Positions 27,124-33,051 of a stretch of 64,000 nt of DNA are shown piece by piece (positions within the stretch are counted from its first letter, which is position 1; every line of letters starts with the position of its first letter). Source of the DNA: HXMU1420-13 sp965228545 (lineage in GTDB: Bacteria; Bacteroidota; Rhodothermia; Balneolales; Balneolaceae); NCBI GenBank assembly GCA_965228545.1, contig OZ245822.1:3100001-3164000 (forward strand). The letters run 5' to 3'. Made by a program: the position numbers and the translations under genes. The notes beneath the pieces were generated by a model. The model had not been told where the DNA came from, ran no database searches, and worked only from the letters and a program-made list of their open reading frames with translations.

Positions 27124-27191
27124 AGGAATGAGGCCAAATCCGAAGCTTGGAAACGAAATGAACAAGGTGGAGCGATTTAGCTACTTTATAA

Positions 27192-27935
27192 TCAGAATAA
27201 ATTTTGACCAAGGTTAATAAATGAGACACCTAGACTTATACCTTTTGAGTAGTAATTGATCGTTGCGGTCTCGCCGGTAGCATCCCAAGTAGACCAATGA
27301 ATTCCACCATACAAACCCAGCCAGCTCTTCACTCTGTAATACCCTTGTATGTCCAAGACGATTCTTCTACCAAACTTAGATCCACCTAGAAATTGATAGC
27401 TTGTATGCACAACCGTGTGTAGATTTTCAATCGGGCGAGAAGTGAATAAGAGATTTGGCCCTATCTGCCCCACAAACGACAATTCATCTCCATTGAAATA
27501 CCGAGGTGATAACTGAAGAAGAAGTCCTCCAATGTCAAGTCCCACACCAGCTTCACCATAGGGTGTCTTTATAAACGTCTTACCTCCCCATATATCGATA
27601 AAACCGGGTGCCACTCTTGCATTTGAATTAGTACGGTCTGGCTCAGCCATTGGGTCGCGAGGGCTATTCGTATCCGATTGAAGTGCATCGCCTCCTAAAG
27701 CCTCACTAATTAAGCCATAGATGATAAGTGGGGTTAGGGTTTCCATGTTCATGACAAGAGCACCATTATCATCATATACAAAGGTGTTCCATCGGTCACC
27801 TGGGAGCCCCTGAAGCGCATTAAAGTGGATCCCATAGTTAGAAATAGATTCTGATTCGTCAGGTGGTGTGAAGTCAAATGTTTGCCCCAAAGCAGAAGTT
27901 GATAATAAAAATAAAGCCAGTATTATTAATCGCAT
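27192..27935 (-). CDS. Secreted beta-barrel-like protein, unknown function
   Basis: 247 residues with a signal peptide of about 17 residues (IILALFLLSTSALG). The mature part starts TFDFTPPDESES and shows alternating strands typical of an outer-membrane barrel (GVGLDIGGLLLQLSPRYF, YRVKSWLGLYGGIHW), ending SLGVSFINLGQNLF. No family recognised. It is flanked by copies of a 47-nt repeat and has a plausible promoter at 27974-28007. Confidence 0.65.
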   Translation of the reverse strand: MRLIILALFLLSTSALGQTFDFTPPDESESISNYGIHFNALQGLPGDRWNTFVYDDNGALVMNMETLTPLIIYGLISEALGGDALQSDTNSPRDPMAEPDRTNSNARVAPGFIDIWGGKTFIKTPYGEAGVGLDIGGLLLQLSPRYFNGDELSFVGQIGPNLLFTSRPIENLHTVVHTSYQFLGGSKFGRRIVLDIQGYYRVKSWLGLYGGIHWSTWDATGETATINYYSKGISLGVSFINLGQNLF

Positions 27936-27973
27936 ATATCGGATATTTTGGTTAAGATTTTTAGAAATAAAGG

Positions 27974-28007
27974 CAAAATTATACTTGTCTAAAATAAATT
28001 AAACAAG
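27974..28007 (-). promoter_or_regulatory. Candidate promoter of the 27192-27935 gene
   Basis: On the minus strand, TAATTTTG (27974-27981) fits TAnnTTTG, and CTTG (28004-28007) lies 22 nt upstream as a weak -33. The predicted leader is about 30 nt. Confidence 0.45.
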
Positions 28008-28095
28008 AAAACGTAGAATTTTTTATTGTTCATTTACCATAATTCTAATTTTACAAAGACTTATAGCTATGGAACTAGTTTAAGATATACACACA

Positions 28096-28142
28096 TGAAG
28101 CTGGAGCTTCTAGACTGCATCCCCAATGAGGATGTTGGGAAC
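28096..28142. repeat. 47-nt dispersed repeat, copy 2
   Basis: Same orientation as 27006-27052, one mismatch, beginning with GAAGCTGGAGCTTC (28097-28110). Confidence 0.75.
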
Positions 28143-28203
28143 GAGGGGAAATGCCTATAGCGCGAAGAGGACATTGGGAAAGAGGTGAAATCAAGATTTT
28201 CCT

Positions 28204-28236
28204 AGTCAAAAGTAAGAGTTTTCTCTACTTTTGACT
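28204..28236. repeat. Perfect 11-bp palindrome carrying two opposed TACTTTTG boxes
   Basis: AGTCAAAAGTA (28204-28214) and TACTTTTGACT (28226-28236), with an inner GAG-TTTT-CTC. Each arm contains TACTTTTG, a match to the -7 consensus TAnnTTTG, in opposite directions. The plus-strand box (28226-28233) is 53 nt before the lipoprotein start at 28287. No T run follows. Confidence 0.5.
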
Positions 28237-28286
28237 GGCCTAAAATTAGGGAAGCTGTCAAACAACTAAAATGTATTTGTAGAAAT

Positions 28287-29216
28287 ATGACATATAAAAT
28301 GATGTTTATGTTATTTCTTTTATCCGGTTGTTTAACAAATACAAAAGTTGAACCAATTTGGGATAAAGATATTCCTGAATCTGAAGATTTTAACGCTCAA
28401 AATGCAGAATGGAGTCAGGATGGTCAAAGAGTATATTTTCAACATACCGATTTATCTGATCCCAATAATTTAATAGTTGATGAAATCTGGGTGTATGATT
28501 TCACTTCAAAGCAAAGAAGACCTGTATTTAACAAATCGGCTTATAATATTGATGTTCATCAATCAGAGACTAAATTTATTTACCATAAATCTGGAATTCC
28601 AGAAACAGTTTATGAGATAGATATTGTGGCTAATGTCGAAAAGCAATTAACCAATCGGGCGGGCATTAATGAATTTAAAAATACACTGGCACCTAGATAT
28701 TCTCCGGATTACTCAAAAATTCTGGCGACTATAATTGCTGGAGAACCCAGAGGGATCATTGTGATGCATAGCACAGGTATAAATCCAATGATGGTAGTAG
28801 AGTTTGGAATAATGGGAGAATGGTTCCCAAGTGGAGACAAGATTATTTATGTGGGATGGTCGGAAGAATTACAAAGTGCCCAGATTTTTGAAATCAATCT
28901 TGACGGCACAAATAAAAAACAGCTAACTAGTTTAGAAAACACAAGATATCTTTCGGGGCCTGTAGTTTCACCGGATGGAAAGCTAATTGCATTTGCAAAC
29001 ATTGATGATCAATCTACAGCAGAGTTATTTTTAATGAATTATGAGTCTGGTGAAGTAACACAAATAACTCAAGATCAAGGTTTCGCTGACACTATCGCAT
29101 GGAGTCCTTTGGGGGAAGAACTGATTTTTAATAGGGTAATTCCAAATGTTTCAAAACGATTGTATATAATCGATTTGAATACTTATGAAGTTGAGCCGGT
29201 TTTTAAGAAAGAATAA
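28287..29216 (+). CDS. Lipoprotein with WD40-like (TolB-type) beta-propeller
   Basis: 309 residues. Lipobox LLSGC with C15 after a short hydrophobic stretch (MMFMLFLLSG). The rest shows repeated PD40/TolB-like blades, for example AEWSQDGQRVYFQ, PRYSPDYSKILA, PVVSPDGKLIAFA and IAWSPLGEELIFN, at roughly 45-60 residue spacing. TolB-like propellers bind proteins or peptides at the outer membrane. No partner is identifiable. It is in the AT-rich accessory region; start ATG at 28287. Confidence 0.8.
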   Translation: MTYKMMFMLFLLSGCLTNTKVEPIWDKDIPESEDFNAQNAEWSQDGQRVYFQHTDLSDPNNLIVDEIWVYDFTSKQRRPVFNKSAYNIDVHQSETKFIYHKSGIPETVYEIDIVANVEKQLTNRAGINEFKNTLAPRYSPDYSKILATIIAGEPRGIIVMHSTGINPMMVVEFGIMGEWFPSGDKIIYVGWSEELQSAQIFEINLDGTNKKQLTSLENTRYLSGPVVSPDGKLIAFANIDDQSTAELFLMNYESGEVTQITQDQGFADTIAWSPLGEELIFNRVIPNVSKRLYIIDLNTYEVEPVFKKE

Positions 29217-29260
29217 CTTTCAACTCCTCGCGAACCATTGTGTCGACCAATTTTCTCCTC

Positions 29261-29307
29261 GTCACGAACCACCGGGTTCGTGACGCCTATTTGGAACCAC
29301 CGGTTCC
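29261..29307. repeat. REP doublet
   Basis: GTCACGAACC-ACCG-GGTTCGTGAC (29261-29284, 10-bp stem) and GGAACC-ACC-GGTTCC (29293-29307), in the same arrangement as the left half of the tetrads at 31285 and 32374. It adjoins the truncated RAYT copy. Confidence 0.85.
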
Positions 29308-29312
29308 ACTAC

Positions 29313-29447
29313 CTACCCGGAAAAAGCGTAACCGGTATTAACCCTGCCTCGCCAATATAATTTCTCGCTGATGAATATCTCCAATCATTTGGAGAATCAA
29401 CAAAACCTCTGACAACAGGATTGAAGTGAATATATTCCAATTTTTTG
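29313..29447 (-). pseudogene. Truncated copy of the RAYT gene (3' end only)
   Basis: From its stop codon at 29313, this stretch copies the last ~133 nt of the intact RAYT gene (30223-30759). One substitution and one missing base lie near the stop; after that about 115 nt are identical. The match breaks off abruptly near 29447. The 5' three quarters are absent, so it is not functional. The near-identity implies a recent copy or gene conversion. Confidence 0.85.
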
Positions 29448-29473
29448 GCTGTCAAAGCAATATGATCAGTGGA

Positions 29474-29527
29474 GAAGTGTTGAGAAATTCAATAAACTTC
29501 TTGTATAAACAAGAAAATCAACACTTC
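29474..29527. repeat. Nested palindrome just upstream of the 29538 gene
   Basis: Outer arms GAAGTGTTGA (29474-29483) and TCAACACTTC (29518-29527); inner arms TTCTTGT (29498-29504) and ACAAGAA (29509-29515). Both are perfect. It ends 10 nt before the start codon and shares no sequence with the REPs. Confidence 0.65.
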
Positions 29528-29537
29528 AAATGGGGCT

Positions 29538-30149
29538 ATGATGAAGTACTCTTTTCCTAAATCTTGCTTGATGGTAATGTTACTTGTTCTTTCATCATTA
29601 ATAAATCATGCTAAAGCTCAAGTACGAGGTACTGAATGGGGTTCTTCATACAGCGATGTTGAAAAGACTATTAATAATGAGTCATTTAATGCTTTAGATG
29701 AAATGTTTCTTGAAATGCTTGATTTATCAGAAATTGAATACACAAGTAGAATTAAAGCCTATCCAACTTTTCAATTAACTGGAGGAGAAGAAAGTGTAGT
29801 CGCGTATGTCTTCCTCGATGATAGATTGGCTAGGATTATGGTCAATTTTACATCACCAAACTATACATTTGAAGAATTTGAAACGATAGCAGCTAGATTA
29901 GAGCAGAAATATGGTGAACCTGAAACTGAAGATTGGGTTTGGTATGATGAGGATTGGAAAGAATCTAATGACTATGGTTTTGCAATTCGCATGGGAAAAG
30001 TAGGTATAACATATTATTGGGATATCGAAGATACATACATTGAATTAAGTACAGGAAACGATGGTACTGGTGAAGTTAGTTTCACTATTTCATATCTATC
30101 AAATGAACTCTATGATGAGTTTGATGCCGCTCTCTTGGATGACTTTTAA
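29538..30149 (+). CDS. Secreted protein of unknown function
   Basis: 203 residues with a signal peptide of about 27 residues (SCLMVMLLVLSSLINHAKAQ). The mature N-terminus RGTEWGSSYSDVEK and the following VVAYVFLDDRLARIMVNF resemble a widespread periplasmic family that begins with a WG-s-x-x-E turn and a strand measuring parameter-like repeats, but I cannot name it. It is very acidic towards the C-terminus. It lies between the truncated and the intact RAYT copies, both of which point the other way, and has a nested palindrome in its leader. Confidence 0.65.
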   Translation: MMKYSFPKSCLMVMLLVLSSLINHAKAQVRGTEWGSSYSDVEKTINNESFNALDEMFLEMLDLSEIEYTSRIKAYPTFQLTGGEESVVAYVFLDDRLARIMVNFTSPNYTFEEFETIAARLEQKYGEPETEDWVWYDEDWKESNDYGFAIRMGKVGITYYWDIEDTYIELSTGNDGTGEVSFTISYLSNELYDEFDAALLDDF

Positions 30150-30195
30150 TTAGAACAGTTATCCATTTTTTCCTCGTCACGATCCACAGTTTCCA

Positions 30196-30217
30196 CTCGT
30201 CACGAACCACCGGTTCC
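30196..30217. repeat. REP after the intact RAYT gene
   Basis: GAACC-ACC-GGTTC (30204-30216) within a diverged, apparently rearranged doublet (also CGTCACGATCCACAG just before). It lies 6 nt beyond the RAYT stop codon, the same relation as at 29293-29313. Confidence 0.75.
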
Positions 30218-30222
30218 ACTAC

Positions 30223-30759
30223 CTACCCTGAAAAAAGCGTAACCGGTATTAACCCTGCCTCGCCAATATAATTTCTCGCTGATGAATATCTCCAATCATT
30301 TGGAGAATCAACAAAACCTCTGACAACAGGATTGAAGTGAATATATTCCAATTTTTGAATCATCATTTTATCACTATCAATCTGCTTAGGGTGAAAACCT
30401 TCTTCCCAAACCTGATAATCCGATCGTTTCTTGTGAGATAGTTTACGAAACTGAAGCTCTCTTAAATGCTTAAACTTATTCGAATCTTGCAGCAAATCTA
30501 CAATTTGTCGTGCCATAAAAGATTTAGTTAATCGCAGCTTTTTTGATAGATCATCCCCCAAAAAAATAGCGTGAAAGTGGTTTTCCATGATTACGTATCC
30601 ATAAAGCGTGACTTCTCTTTGGCGTTGTACATACAACAGATTGTTTAGAATTATTTCGGCAACTGCTGGAATTGAAAAGAGTGGAAGTCCACTCTTAGCT
30701 GTGCAGGTGATAAAGTAAGGATAATATTCTTCGTGAATTTTATATCGACTTCGTCCCAT
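30223..30759 (-). CDS. REP-associated tyrosine transposase (RAYT)
   Basis: 178 residues, single-domain Y1 transposase of the IS200-like HUH class, domesticated type. The HUH motif is NHFHAI (His 61 and 63). The likely catalytic tyrosine is Y139 in LEYIHFNPVVRG, and the family features YQVWEEGFHPKQI and NDWRYSSARNY are present. RAYTs nick and move single-stranded REP hairpins. Here REPs of the GAACC-n3-GGTTC type lie directly at both ends of the gene (30204-30216 and 30823-30865) and throughout the neighbourhood. It is full length with no frameshift. A second, truncated copy of its 3' end lies at 29313. Confidence 0.92.
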   Translation of the reverse strand: MGRSRYKIHEEYYPYFITCTAKSGLPLFSIPAVAEIILNNLLYVQRQREVTLYGYVIMENHFHAIFLGDDLSKKLRLTKSFMARQIVDLLQDSNKFKHLRELQFRKLSHKKRSDYQVWEEGFHPKQIDSDKMMIQKLEYIHFNPVVRGFVDSPNDWRYSSARNYIGEAGLIPVTLFSG

Positions 30760-30815
30760 ATCTTTTTTATTTAGTAGGACGTGTTTTTGATGAACTCCTT
30801 ACAAATTATTTATAA

Positions 30816-30823
30816 TATATTTG
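30816..30823 (+). promoter_or_regulatory. Candidate -7 box of the 30889 lipoprotein gene
   Basis: TATATTTG fits TAnnTTTG; its last G is the first base of the following REP. TTTG at 30786-30789 is 26 nt upstream, slightly too far. If used, the REP hairpins at 30823-30865 would form the 5' leader. Confidence 0.35.
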
Positions 30824-30865
30824 AACCAGTGGTTCAGGTACATATACCGAACCGGTGGTTCGGTA
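30823..30865. repeat. REP doublet upstream of RAYT and in the 30889 leader
   Basis: GAACC-AGT-GGTTC (30823-30835) and TACCGAACC-GGT-GGTTCGGTA (30845-30865, 9-bp stem). It has the same order and orientation as the right halves of the tetrads at 31358 and 32447. Confidence 0.85.
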
Positions 30866-30888
30866 CGAGAAGGAATGAGTTACAAACT

Positions 30889-31260
30889 ATGAGCAAGCAT
30901 AAAGTTTTATTGATATCCTTAGTTGCACTAACTAGCCTTTTACAAAGTTGTGATTTGAACATAGGTGGAGCCAAAGATTTAGAAGAGATCCCTGCGACTG
31001 AAATACTTGAGTTTACTTTTTCTCCAGGTAATGTTGTTTCAGTTGGCGATACTTTAACAATAACTTGTGTTATAAAAGATAGTTTAGATTCAAATTTGAG
31101 GTATTCTTGGGGGGTTGGAATTCATGCTGCTAAATATTCAGAAGAAAATAGCATAACCTTTCGGGTTAAGGAAGATGAAGGTAGGGTGAGCGGTGTTGTA
31201 AGTGTTTCATCTCCTGGTAAAGACAATGTCATCGGAAGATTCTTTTTTAATGTTAATTAA
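30889..31260 (+). CDS. Small Ig-like lipoprotein, family member 1
   Basis: 123 residues from ATG at 30889 (MSKHKVLLIS); an upstream frame extension to 30781 would run through the REP hairpins and gives no signal sequence. Lipobox LLQSC (C about 18-20). The rest is one beta-sandwich-like domain. TEILEFTFSPG-VVSVGDTLTITCVIKDSLDSNLRYSW aligns with the same region of the two genes downstream (TTILELRTNP...FEVIISDSLNLDNYEFTW), so it is a diverged third member. Function unknown; likely cell-surface or periplasmic. Confidence 0.7.
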   Translation: MSKHKVLLISLVALTSLLQSCDLNIGGAKDLEEIPATEILEFTFSPGNVVSVGDTLTITCVIKDSLDSNLRYSWGVGIHAAKYSEENSITFRVKEDEGRVSGVVSVSSPGKDNVIGRFFFNVN

Positions 31261-31277
31261 TGAGTTAACGAATAATT

Positions 31278-31402
31278 TTTTTCGTCACGAACCACCGGTT
31301 CGTGATGCTAATATGGAACCACTGGTTCCACTAATTGTCTAACAGCAATCAAAAAAATGAACCAGTGGTTCAAGAACGCATACCGAACCGGTGGTTCGGC
31401 AT
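31278..31402. repeat. REP tetrad 1
   Basis: Four hairpins: TCACGAACC-ACC-GGTTCGTGA (31285-31305), GGAACC-ACT-GGTTCC (31315-31329), TGAACC-AGT-GGTTCA (31358-31372) and CCGAACC-GGT-GGTTCGG (31383-31399). The second pair is the reverse complement of the first in order and core sequence, so the whole is a large inverted structure. It recurs nearly unchanged at 32366-32490. Confidence 0.88.
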
Positions 31403-31424
31403 AAGAAAGGAATTCTAAAAAGCA

Positions 31425-31784
31425 TTGAATAACCTCATCCTCATATCGATTACTCTCTTAATAATTGTCACTTCATGCGATGGAAATATAGATGACGATC
31501 CGATCTTCAATACCACGATTTTAGAATTGAGAACTAATCCTGAGATCATAAAAACCAATTCTCAAGTAGAATTTGAGGTAATTATTTCTGATAGCTTAAA
31601 TCTGGATAACTATGAATTTACTTGGGTAATTGCCAACTCAGAAGTTAGAACAACTACTACTGCAAAGATGGTTTGGGATACACCAAAGAATGCGGGTAAT
31701 TATGATTTACTTGTTCATGTTATTGATCAAGACCCATTATCAAGTGATCCTTTTAAAGAATATTTGATAACCATAATTGAGTAA
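31425..31784 (+). CDS. Small Ig-like lipoprotein, family member 2
   Basis: 119 residues starting at TTG 31425 (no ATG available). Signal and lipobox IIVTSC, then an acidic linker DGNIDDDP and one Ig/PKD-like domain ending LITIIE. It is nearly identical to the gene at 31871 over the first ~70 residues, then diverges sharply in the last ~45. It lies 23 nt after REP tetrad 1. No family name can be given. Confidence 0.75.
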   Translation: MNNLILISITLLIIVTSCDGNIDDDPIFNTTILELRTNPEIIKTNSQVEFEVIISDSLNLDNYEFTWVIANSEVRTTTTAKMVWDTPKNAGNYDLLVHVIDQDPLSSDPFKEYLITIIE

Positions 31785-31870
31785 AAATGAGATGTAGCTA
31801 AACTACTTTTCACTCATTGAAAATCAAGTAACAAACTATTTTATTACTGTTCATCTCTTAATAATTAGCT

Positions 31871-32230
31871 TTGAATAACCTCATCCTCATATCGATTACT
31901 CTCTTACTAATTGTCACTTCATGCGATGGAAATATTGATGAGGATCCGATCTTCAATACCACGATTTTAGAATTGAGAACTAATCCCGAGATCATAAAAA
32001 CAAATTCTCAAGTAGAATTTGAGGTAATTATTTCTGATAGCTTAAATCTGGATAACTATGAATTTACTTGGGGATTAGCTGACTCAGAAATAAGAACAAC
32101 AAGTTCACCAATAACAATATGGGATACACCAAAGAATGCGGGTAATTATGAGATAGCAGTTCTTGTGATTGATGAAGATCCTTCATCAAGCAATCCATCA
32201 AAGAATTTTATTATAGAAGTTATTGAATAG
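31871..32230 (+). CDS. Small Ig-like lipoprotein, family member 3
   Basis: 119 residues, TTG start at 31871. Signal with lipobox LIVTSC, DGNIDEDP linker and the same Ig-like domain, ending FIIEVIE. The 5' 200 nt are almost the same as in the upstream copy, while the region after FTWG differs (GLADSEIRTTSSPITI against VIANSEVRTTTTAKMV). WDTPKNAGNY is kept in both. This is a recent tandem duplication with faster change, or recombination, at the 3' end. Confidence 0.75.
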   Translation: MNNLILISITLLLIVTSCDGNIDEDPIFNTTILELRTNPEIIKTNSQVEFEVIISDSLNLDNYEFTWGLADSEIRTTSSPITIWDTPKNAGNYEIAVLVIDEDPSSSNPSKNFIIEVIE

Positions 32231-32257
32231 GAGTGATCTCGATTAAATGGCCCAAAG

Positions 32258-32356
32258 CTTTGTCATCTCGATCCGCCAAGTGGCGGAGAGAGATCTAAGG
32301 AGTTCTATTACCAAACAGTAGATTTCTCTTTCGCATACGCTCATTCGAAATGAAAA
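32258..32356. repeat. MITE-like inverted-repeat element
   Basis: Ends TTGTCATCTCGA and TTCGAAATGAAAA form imperfect terminal inverted repeats. Inside are AGATCTAAGG / AGTAGATTTCTC and a perfect hairpin TCCGCCA-AG-TGGCGGA (32272-32287). It is the same design as 46190-46272. Non-coding. Confidence 0.65.
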
Positions 32357-32365
32357 TATTCTCCT

Positions 32366-32490
32366 TCCCCTCGTCACGAACCACGGGTTCGTGATGCTAA
32401 TATGGAACCACTGGTTCCACTAATTGTCTTACAGCAATCAAAAAAATGAACCAGTGGTTCAAGAACGCATACCGAACCGGTGGTTCGGTT
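32366..32490. repeat. REP tetrad 2
   Basis: Hairpins at 32374-32394, 32404-32418, 32447-32461 and 32471-32489, with the same order, spacing and spacer sequence as tetrad 1. It starts 1089 nt after it; the only changes are a few single bases. The two tetrads bracket the duplicated lipoprotein genes. Confidence 0.88.
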
Positions 32491-32637
32491 CGAGAGGAAG
32501 AAGGAAAAGACCGAATTTTGCCGTTTTTTAGAAAAAATTAGTCCTCAAAATTAAATCAAATATCGAGATCTGATTATAAAATTCATCAACATCAAAAATG
32601 TTGTTGTATATACAATCGTATATTAATATTTCTTAAG

Positions 32638-32672
32638 TTTGTACTGTTCTTTGTAAAAAAATTATAGATTTG
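32638..32672 (+). promoter_or_regulatory. Promoter of the 32699 gene
   Basis: TTTG (32638-32641), 23-nt spacer, TAGATTTG (32665-32672): matches the Bacteroidota consensus. The predicted start near 32679 gives a leader of about 20 nt and supports the GTG start at 32699. Confidence 0.5.
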
Positions 32673-32698
32673 GAGTAATAACTTTAGCGTATAGTATT

Positions 32699-32950
32699 GT
32701 GGAAATAAAATTTGTAAAGCGATCTAACATCAAATCCTCTAAAAAGAGGTCTTCAAAATTCAGGCCGCTGTTAGAGGCCATCGAAAAATTAAAGCCGAAT
32801 GGGCAAGCTATAGAAGTATCGTATTCGAACGAAAAGGGCGTAAATTCAATGCGAACGGCCGTATATCAATTTTGCAGAGGTAAAGATTTTACCGTTAAAA
32901 GTCGGCGTGATAGTGTAAATAAGAAAATCTATTTTTACAGAGATAAGTAG
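32699..32950 (+). CDS. Small basic protein, unknown function
   Basis: 83 residues from GTG at 32699. Very rich in Lys/Arg, with a serine/lysine-rich N-terminal stretch (SNIKSSKKRSSKF), then a helix (LLEAIEKLKPNGQ) and beta-like segments (AIEVSYS, FTVKSRRD, KIYFYRD). The composition suggests nucleic-acid binding, but no domain is recognised. It has its own consensus-like promoter. It is the last gene of the accessory region before egtB. Confidence 0.6.
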   Translation: MEIKFVKRSNIKSSKKRSSKFRPLLEAIEKLKPNGQAIEVSYSNEKGVNSMRTAVYQFCRGKDFTVKSRRDSVNKKIYFYRDK

Positions 32951-33051
32951 GGTGGTTTTTTCGGGGTAAATATTTCTTAACCCCATATTTTTTTCTCCTT
33001 TGATTTGGTTTCGGTACATTACTAAGGATATTATTAAAATTCTTACGGCCG

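Larger units (their letters stand above)
26801..27191. other. Gene-free stretch with dispersed-repeat pieces
   Basis: No ORF of substance. It contains a half-element, TCATCCTGAGG...GAAGGATCT (about 26831-26860), of the kind seen complete elsewhere; a 47-nt repeat (27006-27052); and a lone REP half, GAACCGGTGGTT (27112-27123). Confidence 0.5.

Noticed and set aside
30781..30888. Longer N-terminus for the 30889 lipoprotein
   Set aside because: It would translate the REP hairpins and displace the signal peptide.
31278..32490. CRISPR array
   Set aside because: The repeats are short palindromes with irregular, repeated spacers and enclose genes; no cas gene is near.
27000..32500. Integron cassette array (small genes between palindromic repeats, toxin-antitoxin nearby)
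   Set aside because: Genes point both ways, the repeats lack the GTTRRRY/RYYYAAC core and attC-like length, and no integrase is present; the RAYT explains the palindromes better.
26685..33051. Integrative element using tRNA-Val as attB
   Set aside because: No second copy of the tRNA 3' end and no integrase were seen; kept only as a hot-spot suggestion.
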